Source: Acidimicrobiales bacterium
GTDB taxonomy: Bacteria; Actinomycetota; Acidimicrobiia; Acidimicrobiales; SHLQ01
DNA: 60,986 nt
Assembly (NCBI GenBank): GCA_020628865.1
Contig: JAHDEJ010000014.1
Location: 61,659-122,644, forward strand
Reading direction: 5' to 3'
Positions 25,416-33,326 of the stretch are shown in pieces. Position 1 is the stretch's first letter. Each line of letters begins with the position of its first letter. Under the pieces are notes generated by a model. The model worked only from the letters and a program-made list of their open reading frames with translations. It was not told the origin of the DNA and searched no databases. A program made the translations under genes and the position numbers.

Positions 25416-26302
25416 CAGACGCGCTCCACCTGCGGAACGGAGAGGAGGCCACCGGGCCGGAAGATGAACAGTAGGGCGATCATGACGAAGACGAATCCGG
25501 TGGTGAGGTTCTGAATGCCGACCGGCAACCACGACCGCAGCAGCACCTCGGCCAGGCCGAGCACCAGTCCACCAAGCACCGCTCCGCGAAGACTGCCGAG
25601 TCCGCCGATGAGCGCAGCAAGTACGCCCTGGAGCATCGGGTTGATGCCGGCGGTGGGGGTGACCTGACCCTCACGCATGATCCAGAAGACGCCGGCGATC
25701 CCGGCGAGGAAACCGGAGAGGGCGAAAGCGCCGCGGATGACCGAGTCGGACTTCACGCCCATCAGGCGGGCGGTGTCGAAGTCGGACGCTGCGGCCCGAA
25801 GCGCGAGTCCGAACATGGTCCGTTGCAACAGCCAGGTCGTCCCGGCCAGCACGATGATCGTGACGACGATGACCGCGAGGTCGAAGATTTCGATGTTGAG
25901 CGATCCGACGGCGATCGTGTCGGCGAACCAACCCGGGCGCGGATACGGCTTCACGGACGCAGACACGTACAACAGGAACCCGGCCGCCACGATGAAGTGC
26001 ACGCCGAACGACGTGAGCAGAAGCGTGAAGTCCGATGCACCGCGAACGCGGCTGAACGCAACCCGTTCGATCAGGAGAGAACTGAGAACCGCCGAGACGA
26101 TGATCAACGGGACAACCGTCCACCAGTTCCAACCCTGGTTGAAGGCCCAGTAGGTGAGGTAGCCGGGGATGGTGATGAGTTCGCCGTGGGCGAAGTTCAG
26201 CAGGTGCATGATGCCGAACACGACGGCGACGCCGAGCGCCAGCAGTGCGTAGATGCTGCCGCGGCCAAGCCCGTCGATGAGGTTCTGGAGCAGTTCGGTC
26301 AC
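25415..26302 (-). CDS. branched-chain amino acid-type ABC permease (LivH)
   Basis: 295-aa permease with about 8 membrane segments and the LivH hallmark AVVFGIMHLLNFAHGELITIPGY; the coupling region RAAASDFDTARLMGV and GGLGSLRGAVLGGLVLGL are also typical. I start it at GTG 26302, one base after the LivF stop (26304); the longer open frame extends into LivF. It pairs with the LivM half of the downstream fusion. Confidence 0.9.
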   Translation of the reverse strand: MTELLQNLIDGLGRGSIYALLALGVAVVFGIMHLLNFAHGELITIPGYLTYWAFNQGWNWWTVVPLIIVSAVLSSLLIERVAFSRVRGASDFTLLLTSFGVHFIVAAGFLLYVSASVKPYPRPGWFADTIAVGSLNIEIFDLAVIVVTIIVLAGTTWLLQRTMFGLALRAAASDFDTARLMGVKSDSVIRGAFALSGFLAGIAGVFWIMREGQVTPTAGINPMLQGVLAALIGGLGSLRGAVLGGLVLGLAEVLLRSWLPVGIQNLTTGFVFVMIALLFIFRPGGLLSVPQVERV

Positions 26303-26303
26303 G

Positions 26304-27005
26304 TCAGCCTCCCACGAAGGTGTCGAAGAGGTCGGAGCGGTCGAGGAGCTCGGCTCCCGTGCCGGTGGCGACGACTTCGCCGCTCCGAAGGACGTAGGCA
26401 CGGTCGGCGGCCCGGAGCATTCGGGTGGCATTCTGCTCGACGACGAGGATGGTTCGCCCCTGCGCCCGAAGCGTGTCGATGAGTTCGAACACCAGGTCGA
26501 CGAGGATCGGCGCGAGGCCGAGCGATGGCTCATCCATCATGATGAGCTTCGGTTTGGACATGAGCGCCCGGGCGATGGCCAGCTGCTGCGCCTCGCCGCC
26601 GGACATGTAGCCGGCTGGCGTGTCCCACTTGTCTCGCAGGACGGGGAAGAGTTCCGCCATCTCGTCGAGGAGTTCGGCCCGTTCGGCGCCGCTACGGGTG
26701 ACGCCACCGATCTTCAGGTTCTCCTCCACGGTCATGTCCGCGAAGATCCGCCGGTGCTCGGGGACCAGCGAGAGGCCGGCCCGCAGGATCTTCTCTGGTG
26801 CGCCGGAGGTGATGTCGTTGCCGTCGAAACGGATCGTGCCCGAATCGATCGGCAGCAGCCCGGCGATGGAGCCGAGCAGCGTGGTCTTCCCTGCCCCGTT
26901 GGGGCCGATGAGGCCAACGACCTCACCAGCCCCGACGGTCAGGGATGCATCTCGAAGTGCGGAGATCGCACCGTATTTTGTTGTGAGCCCCGTGACTTCG
27001 AGCAT
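26304..27005 (-). CDS. ABC transporter ATP-binding protein (LivF)
   Basis: 233-aa ATPase: Walker A GPNGAGKTT, Q-loop region PEHRRIFADMTVEENL, signature MSGGEAQQLAIARAL, Walker B IMMDEPSLGLAP, H-loop VEQN. The Glu in the H-loop-like VVEQN is the LivF form. ATG 27005 lies 10 bp after the stop of the binding-protein gene. It dimerises with the LivG domain of the fusion to power import. Confidence 0.9.
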   Translation of the reverse strand: MLEVTGLTTKYGAISALRDASLTVGAGEVVGLIGPNGAGKTTLLGSIAGLLPIDSGTIRFDGNDITSGAPEKILRAGLSLVPEHRRIFADMTVEENLKIGGVTRSGAERAELLDEMAELFPVLRDKWDTPAGYMSGGEAQQLAIARALMSKPKLIMMDEPSLGLAPILVDLVFELIDTLRAQGRTILVVEQNATRMLRAADRAYVLRSGEVVATGTGAELLDRSDLFDTFVGG

Positions 27006-27015
27006 TGCGGTATCG

Positions 27016-28293
27016 CTAGCCGATCGTGTCGAGGAGGACGTTGGCGCCGTTCTCGACGACCACGATCGGGACAGCCTTCGGCGGGATGCCGTTGGTGCCG
27101 GCGTAGGTGATGTCACCGGAGACACCCGGGAAGCTCGAGATCTCCTTCACGGCGTCGGCGATGCCAGCCGGGTCATCACAACCGCAATCGAGGATGCCCT
27201 GGATGCCGAGGAACATCGAGTCGATGTAGAGCGGCATGAAGCTCGGAGCGTCGCTGGCAAGCGTGCCGGAGGCGTCGAGCACGTCGTAGAGGGCGGTGCC
27301 TTCGACGAGCAGGGTGTGCGGCGTGTGGACCATGCCTTCGCCGCCCGGATCGGCGATGATGCCGGTGGCGTCGAGGGCGTCCGTGCCCATGTAGTTCACG
27401 GTCTCGAGGCCCTGGCCCTCCATCTGCGCACGAAGCGCGGTCACCTGGAAGGCGGCAGCGGCCGAGAAGAAGACCTCGGTGCCGTCGGCAACGCCGGCGA
27501 TCTCGTTGACCTGTGCGGAGAAGTCGGTGTCGACGAACCATGCATAGGTCTGTTCGCTGACGATCTCGCCGCCACCTGCGGTGAAGGCAGCCTTGAATGC
27601 ATCCGGGTTGACACCGGAGTAGGGCACGCCTTCGCCCTCGGTGAAGACGATGGCCCGGGTGAAGCCCTGGGCGAGCGCGAACTCGGCTGCGGCCGAAGAC
27701 TGCCCGTTGTCGTCGAAGGTCACCAGGAACGTGTTGTTGGCGGCATCGGCGAGCGTGGGCTCGGTCGAGGCTGCGGCGAAGATGGCGTACTCGCCGCCAC
27801 CGGTCTGCTGCATCGGGAGGGTTGCGTCAGCGAACGGTGGGCCGATGAAGAACTGGGCACCCCAGTCGATCAGATCCTGGGTGGCCAATGCCGGGTCGGC
27901 GCCCGACTCGCGGACCTCGACCTCGACGGGGCGACCGTTGATACCGCCGGCGCAGTTGGCGAGGCTCGCCACGTAGGGAACGACCTCGCTGCCGGGCACG
28001 TCGACGAAGCCGGCGGCTTCGCTGAAGTCCATGACCATGCCGACCTTGATCGGATCGCCGGTGGGTGCCTCGGCACAGTTGCTGAGGTCGGCGGCGAGCA
28101 CCGCATCGATGTCGAGCGAGTGGCTTTCCTCAGCCATCGCATCGTCTTCCATGGCGTCGTCTTCCATGGCGTCGCCTTCGTCCGACTCGGCTGGAGCATC
28201 GTCGGTGGCGGTGTCGCTGTCACCGTCGCTGCCGCAGGCCGCGGCCAGCATCGCGAGGATGGCGAGCAACGCCATCAGCTTCCTGATCGTCAT
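27016..28293 (-). CDS. ABC transporter substrate-binding lipoprotein (LIV type)
   Basis: 425-aa periplasmic-binding-fold lipoprotein. The signal peptide ends with lipobox LAAACGS, Cys20 being the lipid site, and a very acidic linker follows (residues about 25-58). The mature part has IKVGMVMDFSEAAGF and a two-lobe Peripla_BP_6 layout. The start is ATG 28293, 12 nt after GGAGGG. It is the first gene of the long operon and decides what the importer takes up; the binding residues do not show me the ligand. Confidence 0.88.
   Translation of the reverse strand: MTIRKLMALLAILAMLAAACGSDGDSDTATDDAPAESDEGDAMEDDAMEDDAMAEESHSLDIDAVLAADLSNCAEAPTGDPIKVGMVMDFSEAAGFVDVPGSEVVPYVASLANCAGGINGRPVEVEVRESGADPALATQDLIDWGAQFFIGPPFADATLPMQQTGGGEYAIFAAASTEPTLADAANNTFLVTFDDNGQSSAAAEFALAQGFTRAIVFTEGEGVPYSGVNPDAFKAAFTAGGGEIVSEQTYAWFVDTDFSAQVNEIAGVADGTEVFFSAAAAFQVTALRAQMEGQGLETVNYMGTDALDATGIIADPGGEGMVHTPHTLLVEGTALYDVLDASGTLASDAPSFMPLYIDSMFLGIQGILDCGCDDPAGIADAVKEISSFPGVSGDITYAGTNGIPPKAVPIVVVENGANVLLDTIG
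28138..28191 (-). repeat. 15-bp tandem repeat coding acidic linker
   Basis: Within the binding lipoprotein a 15-nt unit (about CATGGCGTCGTCTTC on the plus strand) is repeated nearly three times, coding for repeated A-M-E-D-D. It forms an acidic tether between lipid anchor and ligand-binding domain. Confidence 0.7.
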
Positions 28294-28334
28294 GTCTGTT
28301 TCCCTCCGTCGACCGAAATCGGCCGTTTTGAATT

Positions 28335-28344
28335 TTGTATACAA
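28335..28344. promoter_or_regulatory. TTGTATACAA palindrome, GntR operator candidate
   Basis: Perfect 10-bp palindrome inside an A+T-rich island (about 28327-28354) of the divergent promoter between the ABC/amine operon (start 28293) and the amidotransferase gene (start 28453). The form matches operators of FCD-type GntR regulators, and such a regulator is encoded in the operon at 22909-23559. Confidence 0.6.
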
Positions 28345-28452
28345 TATGTAATTCTGCAGGAAAGGCAAGTTCACATGCCGAACCGCAGGGTTGCGGCTAA
28401 CGTAGTCGGAAAATCGTTCGGTAGCGAACTAATTTCATCAGGGGGAAACGAA

Positions 28453-29202
28453 GTGCCCGAGCAACCTGCCCAAACCGCACAGAAATCCGCCCTCATCGTC
28501 GCCCATGAACCCGACGGTCCGGGCGGCCAGGTCGCCGTGCGTCTCATCGAGCGCGGCTTTGCCGTGACCACACACGTCATCACCCACGACTACGACCAAC
28601 CGGACGTCGCCACCGGCATCCCGGACTTCGCCGACTTCGACCTCGTGGCCATCATGGGGTCGATCCGATCACTCACGCGCAAGGGCGAGATCCGGAGCTG
28701 GGTCCACGAGGAACTCGACCAGATCCGTGCAGCCCACGAGCGCGAGCAACCGATGCTCGGCGTGTGCTTCGGCGGTCAGCTGCTCGCGGAAGCGCTGGGC
28801 GGAACCGTCGAACTCGCGCCGGAGACGGAGATCGGGTGGTTCGTGCTCGACGACGGGCCGGACGGCACCAACCCCGCCGGCCCCGGGCCGTGGATGGAAT
28901 GGCACCACGACCGCTTCACTCCCCCGCCGGAGGCCGACGTGCTCGCGACGACAGAACGGGCCGTGCAGCTGTTTGCGCTCGGGCGCAGTGTCGGCACCCA
29001 GTTCCATCCAGAAGTGGACCTCGCCCACATCACCGGCTGGCTCGAGACCGCCGACGATGCGTACCTGGCCGAGTACGGCCAGCATCGGGATGCGATCATG
29101 GCAGACATCATGGATCACGACGCTCGCAACGCCCGCCAGTGCCACGACTTCGTCGACTGGTTCCTCGACACCATCGCATTCCCCCAGGAGGACGCCGCAT
29201 GA
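28453..29202 (+). CDS. class I glutamine amidotransferase-like hydrolase
   Basis: 249-aa protein with the full class I amidotransferase triad: Cys105 in GVCFGGQLL, His185 and Glu187 in TQFHPEVD. No synthetase domain follows, so it acts alone or hydrolyses a gamma-glutamyl amide. I choose GTG 28453, preceded by AGGGGGAA; ATG 28375 is in frame and has AGGAAAGG upstream, but would add 26 residues without family similarity. It is divergent from the amine operon and coupled to puuD by ATGA. Comparable unlinked domains occur in gamma-glutamyl routes for aromatic amines. Confidence 0.82.
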   Translation: MPEQPAQTAQKSALIVAHEPDGPGGQVAVRLIERGFAVTTHVITHDYDQPDVATGIPDFADFDLVAIMGSIRSLTRKGEIRSWVHEELDQIRAAHEREQPMLGVCFGGQLLAEALGGTVELAPETEIGWFVLDDGPDGTNPAGPGPWMEWHHDRFTPPPEADVLATTERAVQLFALGRSVGTQFHPEVDLAHITGWLETADDAYLAEYGQHRDAIMADIMDHDARNARQCHDFVDWFLDTIAFPQEDAA

Positions 29203-29909
29203 GCCGACGCCCATTGATCGGCCTCACGGGCCGCCGCAAGACCGCTGGCGAAATCGCCGGGACCCCCGAATCGCTCCACCACCTCGAAGGCGACTGGTAC
29301 TACGCCGACTACGCCCGCGGCGTCCTGCAGGCCGGCGGCCTGCCCGTCAACCTTCCGCTCGATGCCGCACCCGAGATGTTCATCGACCACCTGGACGGCA
29401 TCCTCCTCTCCGGCGGAGCCGACATCGGGCCCGACAGGTACGACGCCGCACCCGAAACCGAAGACTTCCCGCCGGAACCGGCTCGGGACCAGTTCGAACT
29501 CGACCTGCTGACCGGAGCGCTCGACCGCGAACTGCCGGTGCTCGGAATCTGCCGAGGACTGCAGATGATCAACGTGCACGCCGGTGGAACCCTGCACCAG
29601 CACGTGCCGGAGCATGCAAAGTTCCACGAGAACCCGACGCTGCACACCCACGAGATCACCATCGAGCCCGGCTCGGTCGTCGCGGAGTTGTACGGCGAAT
29701 CGCGCGGCGTGAACTCACTCCATCATCAGACCGTCGACCGTCTCGGCGACGGGCTCAAGGTCACCGCGAGCCACGATGGCTCGGTCGAGGCGATCGAACA
29801 CGAACAGTTGCCGATCGTGGCCGTGCAGTGGCATCCCGAAATGCTCGACACTCGAGACACGGACCCCATCTTCGGCTGGCTCGTCAACCAGGCAGCCGCC
29901 CGGACCTGA
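29199..29909 (+). CDS. puuD: gamma-glutamyl-gamma-aminobutyrate hydrolase family (PuuD-like)
   Basis: 236-aa class I amidotransferase-fold hydrolase of peptidase family C26. Cys118 in GICRGLQ is the nucleophile, with His212 and Glu214 in QWHPEM; LSGGADIGPDRY and NSLHHQ are PuuD markers. PuuD frees GABA from gamma-glutamyl-GABA. The start ATG 29199 overlaps the previous stop by 4 nt and has CAGGAGG upstream. Two gamma-glutamyl hydrolase candidates side by side suggest one may act at the amine stage and the other at the acid stage. Confidence 0.88.
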   Translation: MSRRPLIGLTGRRKTAGEIAGTPESLHHLEGDWYYADYARGVLQAGGLPVNLPLDAAPEMFIDHLDGILLSGGADIGPDRYDAAPETEDFPPEPARDQFELDLLTGALDRELPVLGICRGLQMINVHAGGTLHQHVPEHAKFHENPTLHTHEITIEPGSVVAELYGESRGVNSLHHQTVDRLGDGLKVTASHDGSVEAIEHEQLPIVAVQWHPEMLDTRDTDPIFGWLVNQAAART

Positions 29910-29959
29910 CACGCCGCTGCGCCGCCAACTGCGCTGGGGCGCGGTGGGTGAAAACGCGA

Positions 29960-29993
29960 CGAAGCGCGGCGCCCGCTCGGGCACCGCGCTTCG
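29960..29993. terminator. strong hairpin between convergent genes
   Basis: A 15-bp stem (29960-29974 with 29979-29993, one C-A mismatch) and a 4-nt loop GCTC, placed between the PuuD stop (29909) and the stop of the minus-strand surface protein (30009). It can serve as terminator in both directions. No long T-run follows. Confidence 0.7.
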
Positions 29994-30008
29994 ACTACAT
30001 CATTCGAC

Positions 30009-30560
30009 TCAGGCGATGTCCATGCGGCGAGCGCCGCGGAGGCTGAGCGCACCAACGGCGAGCAGAGCCACACCGAACAGGGCGATCATCCAGGACTCTG
30101 CGCCGGTCACGGCCAGTTCGGCTGCGGCCGGATCCACGATCGGGACCCACACGGCACCGGCCTGCGAGCCATCGAGGGCGCCGCCGCTGAAGAAGAAGTT
30201 GTCGCCAACTTCACCCGTCCACTCAGCGGAGAAGTTTCCGTCGCCGTCGACTTCGATGTTGAGCGCAGTGGCGAGGTCACAGTCCACGAGGGCATCGATG
30301 GCCAGGGCGGCCTCGGTGATCTCTTCCACGCTCGACACGCCCGGAACGAGGGTGTCGGCCGGCGACGTGCATGCGCCGAGCAGGATGGTCGTGTCCGGGA
30401 TGAAGCCCGAACCGTTTGCGGTGAGTGTGTGCTCGCCGGCCGCAGGCACGGTGGCCGGATCGGCTTCGACGGTGCCGGTCACAGTGTCCTGTGCGCCGGC
30501 GGGAGCCGTAAAGGCCGCAACCATCACAATGGCGGCGAGCATGGTCAGCAGTTTCTTCAT
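30009..30560 (-). CDS. small secreted protein with LAVTG sorting-type tail
   Basis: 183 aa. An N-terminal signal peptide (about 1-23, ending APAGAQ) is followed by a beta-rich domain (about 25-140) with two Cys pairs possible. At the end LAVTGAESWMIALFGVALL is a sorting-like motif, membrane segment and R-G-A-R-R tail. The L-A-x-T-G form is that of class E sortase substrates of high-GC actinobacteria. No sortase gene is in the window. The start is ATG 30560, with AGGGGGAA 6 nt upstream. Confidence 0.8.
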   Translation of the reverse strand: MKKLLTMLAAIVMVAAFTAPAGAQDTVTGTVEADPATVPAAGEHTLTANGSGFIPDTTILLGACTSPADTLVPGVSSVEEITEAALAIDALVDCDLATALNIEVDGDGNFSAEWTGEVGDNFFFSGGALDGSQAGAVWVPIVDPAAAELAVTGAESWMIALFGVALLAVGALSLRGARRMDIA

Positions 30561-30653
30561 GTGTGTTTCCCCCTGGGAGGTCCAACGCCCGACCGGTGGA
30601 ATCGAGCGGTTACCCGACGGTAGCTCACTGATTCCTGCAAGGACCCATTCGGG

Positions 30654-31772
30654 TCAGGCCCGGGGTTCGCGCGGCAGACCGAGCACGCGCTCGCCGAGAA
30701 TGTTGCGCATGACCTCGGACGTGCCGCCGGCGAGCTTGTAGCTCGGGCTGTAACAGATCTCCAGACTCCACTGATTGTCGAGCGTCGCTTCGAGGCCGAG
30801 CACGCGCGAGGCGAAGTCCGCCACGCGCACCTGATGCTCGGTACAGAAGACCTTGGTTGCCGCGCTGAAGCCCTTCGGCGCCTGACGCAGCACCTCCCGG
30901 TACACGAGGAGTCGACCGACGTGATAGCCGGCCTCGAGTTGGGCAATTTCCTGCCGGACACGCGGGTCGTCGGTGTCGGCCTTCGAAACCGCGAGGTCGT
31001 ACAACGGCCGGTTGGACACGAGGCGGTCGATGCCGCCACGTTCGTGCTCGAGTTGCACCATCGTCTGTTTGAATGCGCCGCCCTCGACCCCGACGAGGTT
31101 CTCCACCGGCACACGAACGTCGGTGAAGAAGATCTCGCAGAAGTGGGTGTTGTTCACCATGTCCCGGATCGTCCGGACCTCGATTCCGGGGAGGTCCATC
31201 GGCACGATCAGCTCGGAGACGCCTTCGTGCGGGCGGCCGGTCGCGTCCGTCCGGCAGATGAGGTAGACGAAGTCGGCGAGCGCACCGCCGCTCGTCCAGA
31301 TCTTCTGCCCGTTGACGATGAACACGTCGCCGTCGCGCTCGGCTGCCGTCTTCAGGCTGGCGAGGTCCGACCCACTGTCGGGTTCGCTCATGCCGATGCC
31401 CCAGGTGGTGGCACCCGAGAGCATGTCGGGGAGGTACTCGGCCTGCTGGTCCGGCGTGCCGTACGTGTAGAGCGAGGGCCCGAACTGTCGATCGGCGAAC
31501 CAGCTCGCAGCGATCGGCGCGCCGGCCCCGATCATCTCCTCGGCCATGATGACGCGCTCGATGTTGGGCCGACCGCCACCGCCGAATTCGGTCGGCCAGG
31601 TCATGCCGACCCAGCCATGTTCGGCAATCGTGCGGGAGAACTCCTTCGAGAAGCCGTTGATCCACGAGTCGTTGTGGACACCGTGGTCGGCAACGCCTTG
31701 TTGGGCAACGGCTCGGGCGTGCTCGCGCAGCGCTTCGAGCTCGGGCGAAAGCTTGAAATCGAAGCCTGACAC
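30654..31772 (-). CDS. acyl-CoA dehydrogenase
   Basis: 372 aa with GWVGMTWPTEFGGGG, SEPDSGSDLASLKT and KIWTSGG. The C-terminal half has LEHERGGIDRL and GGTSEVMRNILGERVLGLP, typical of the large actinobacterial FadE-type group. It begins one base after the enoyl-CoA hydratase stop, so the two probably form a beta-oxidation pair. The substrate may be a steroid- or branched-chain-type acyl-CoA; it cannot be told. Confidence 0.9.
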   Translation of the reverse strand: MSGFDFKLSPELEALREHARAVAQQGVADHGVHNDSWINGFSKEFSRTIAEHGWVGMTWPTEFGGGGRPNIERVIMAEEMIGAGAPIAASWFADRQFGPSLYTYGTPDQQAEYLPDMLSGATTWGIGMSEPDSGSDLASLKTAAERDGDVFIVNGQKIWTSGGALADFVYLICRTDATGRPHEGVSELIVPMDLPGIEVRTIRDMVNNTHFCEIFFTDVRVPVENLVGVEGGAFKQTMVQLEHERGGIDRLVSNRPLYDLAVSKADTDDPRVRQEIAQLEAGYHVGRLLVYREVLRQAPKGFSAATKVFCTEHQVRVADFASRVLGLEATLDNQWSLEICYSPSYKLAGGTSEVMRNILGERVLGLPREPRA

Positions 31773-31773
31773 C

Positions 31774-32532
31774 TCAGCCCTTTCCGCTGATCCGGCTCTT
31801 CAGCGACGACACCATGTCGACGAAGGCGGGCTCCCCCATGGACCAGACCTGTGTGTCTAACTCGTTGTCGATCGCAGCGTCGCTCTCGGTGATGGACGAC
31901 GTGCGGTGGATCGTGTCCTTGGTTCGCATGAGCAGTTCGCGCGGTGCGTTCGCTGCCTTGGCGGCCAACGCTTCCGCTGCGGCAAGCAGTTCGTCGTTCG
32001 GCACGCACCGCCAGGCGAGGCCGACCTCGGCGGCGCGAGCACCGTCGAGGACCTCGCCGAAGAGGACCATGGCCTTGACCGTTTGCAGGTCGGTGATGTT
32101 CCGCAGCCGCCACGTGTGGCCACCGCCCGGCCCGAGGCCGATCTGCAGGAAGCGGGAGTCGAACTTGGCGGACTCCGCCGCAACCACGAGGTCACACACC
32201 AGCAGGGCGTTCATCCCGGCGCCGACCGCAGCACCGTTGACCGCGGCGATCGTGGCGAGTCGGCTGTTGGCGATGCGTACGAACCCGGCGTAGATCCGCC
32301 GAAGCCCATCGTGGCCGGGGTTGTCGAGCAGTTCATCGAGGTGTCCACCGGAGCAGAAGCCCTTGCCGGCACCCGTCAGGATCACGGCGTTCATCGACGG
32401 GTCGGCTTCGAGGTCGTCGAAGATGTCCTGCACCAGAGCGCTCATCTCCAACGTGAAGACGTTGCGCCGATCCGGGTCGTTCAGGGTGACGATGGCGTAG
32501 CCATCCTTCTTCTCCACCAGCACCGTGTCCAT
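31774..32532 (-). CDS. enoyl-CoA hydratase/isomerase
   Basis: 252-aa crotonase-fold protein. ILTGAGKGFCSGGHLDEL forms the CoA oxyanion loop and VNGAAVGAGMNALLVCD the second. At the usual catalytic positions of hydratases I see GLGPGGGHTWRL, so it lacks one of the two classic Glu residues and may be an isomerase or hydrolase-type member. The start is ATG 32532. It leads an operon with the acyl-CoA dehydrogenase at 30654-31772. Confidence 0.87.
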   Translation of the reverse strand: MDTVLVEKKDGYAIVTLNDPDRRNVFTLEMSALVQDIFDDLEADPSMNAVILTGAGKGFCSGGHLDELLDNPGHDGLRRIYAGFVRIANSRLATIAAVNGAAVGAGMNALLVCDLVVAAESAKFDSRFLQIGLGPGGGHTWRLRNITDLQTVKAMVLFGEVLDGARAAEVGLAWRCVPNDELLAAAEALAAKAANAPRELLMRTKDTIHRTSSITESDAAIDNELDTQVWSMGEPAFVDMVSSLKSRISGKG

Positions 32533-32611
32533 GCAGGTCCTCTCGTTGTGTCTCGATGTCGCTGGCCCGATCGTAACCACCGCGGTCGACCGTCCGGGAC
32601 TCGAGCCGCCC

Positions 32612-33262
32612 TCAGCGAGCGAGAATCGAGCGCACGACCGCAGCGACCTCGACCGGCCGCTTCGCGTGCACCATGTGGCCGGCGTCAGCGATCCGGTGGG
32701 TCGTCGTGTTCGGCATCTTCTCGCTGAACACCGAGACGGCGGCGTGGAAACCGGTGTCGCGTTCGCCGACCACGATGGCCGTCGGCACGTCGATCGAGGG
32801 AAGCGAGTCGATCACGAGGCTGTCGTGTTGCAGACAGATCCGTTCCTGGTGCGGTGGAGCATCCGGATCGGCGTTGTCCTGCACCCACTGATTCCACGCT
32901 GCCCGCGGGCCTTCGCTCCGATAGCCCGGTCCGGTGGCCACGAGCACGAGTCCTCGAACCGACCCAGGGCGCGTCGCTGCGTACGAGAGCGACAGGAACC
33001 CGCCGAGCGAATGTCCGACGAGCACTGGCGGTTCGGCGCAGTCGTTCACGACGGTCTCGAGCGATGCGAGCACGGCGTCACGCTCGTACTCGGCTGGATC
33101 ATCCACGATCGAGTGTCCGTGCCCGGGCAGGTCGACGGCGATGCAGGCAACCTCGTCGTCGAGCTCGGTCACGATCGGCGCCCACACGGAGGTGTCGTTC
33201 TGCCAGCCGTGGATGAAGAGGACCGGCGTGCCGGACCCTGAACGTTCCGTGTGCAGTTGCAT
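32612..33262 (-). CDS. alpha/beta hydrolase
   Basis: 216-aa hydrolase, shorter than the other two in the window and not closely related to them. FIHGWQNDTSVW is the oxyanion loop, GHSLGG gives Ser85, and DAGHMVH gives His near 196; Asp is probably in VVGERDTGF. The start is ATG 33262 (MQLHTERSG), 64 bp from the divergent CoxG-like gene. Substrate unknown. Confidence 0.83.
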   Translation of the reverse strand: MQLHTERSGSGTPVLFIHGWQNDTSVWAPIVTELDDEVACIAVDLPGHGHSIVDDPAEYERDAVLASLETVVNDCAEPPVLVGHSLGGFLSLSYAATRPGSVRGLVLVATGPGYRSEGPRAAWNQWVQDNADPDAPPHQERICLQHDSLVIDSLPSIDVPTAIVVGERDTGFHAAVSVFSEKMPNTTTHRIADAGHMVHAKRPVEVAAVVRSILAR

Positions 33263-33326
33263 TCGCAGAGTCTCGCACCGGAGGATCTGGCATGCTGGGT
33301 CCGTCCCCCGCCGCACTGGAGCCCCC

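Noticed and set aside
26620-28452. 5' part of an 860-codon plus-strand open frame
   Set aside because: Only the last 249 codons (28453-29202) encode a recognisable protein; the rest is antisense to LivF and the binding lipoprotein.
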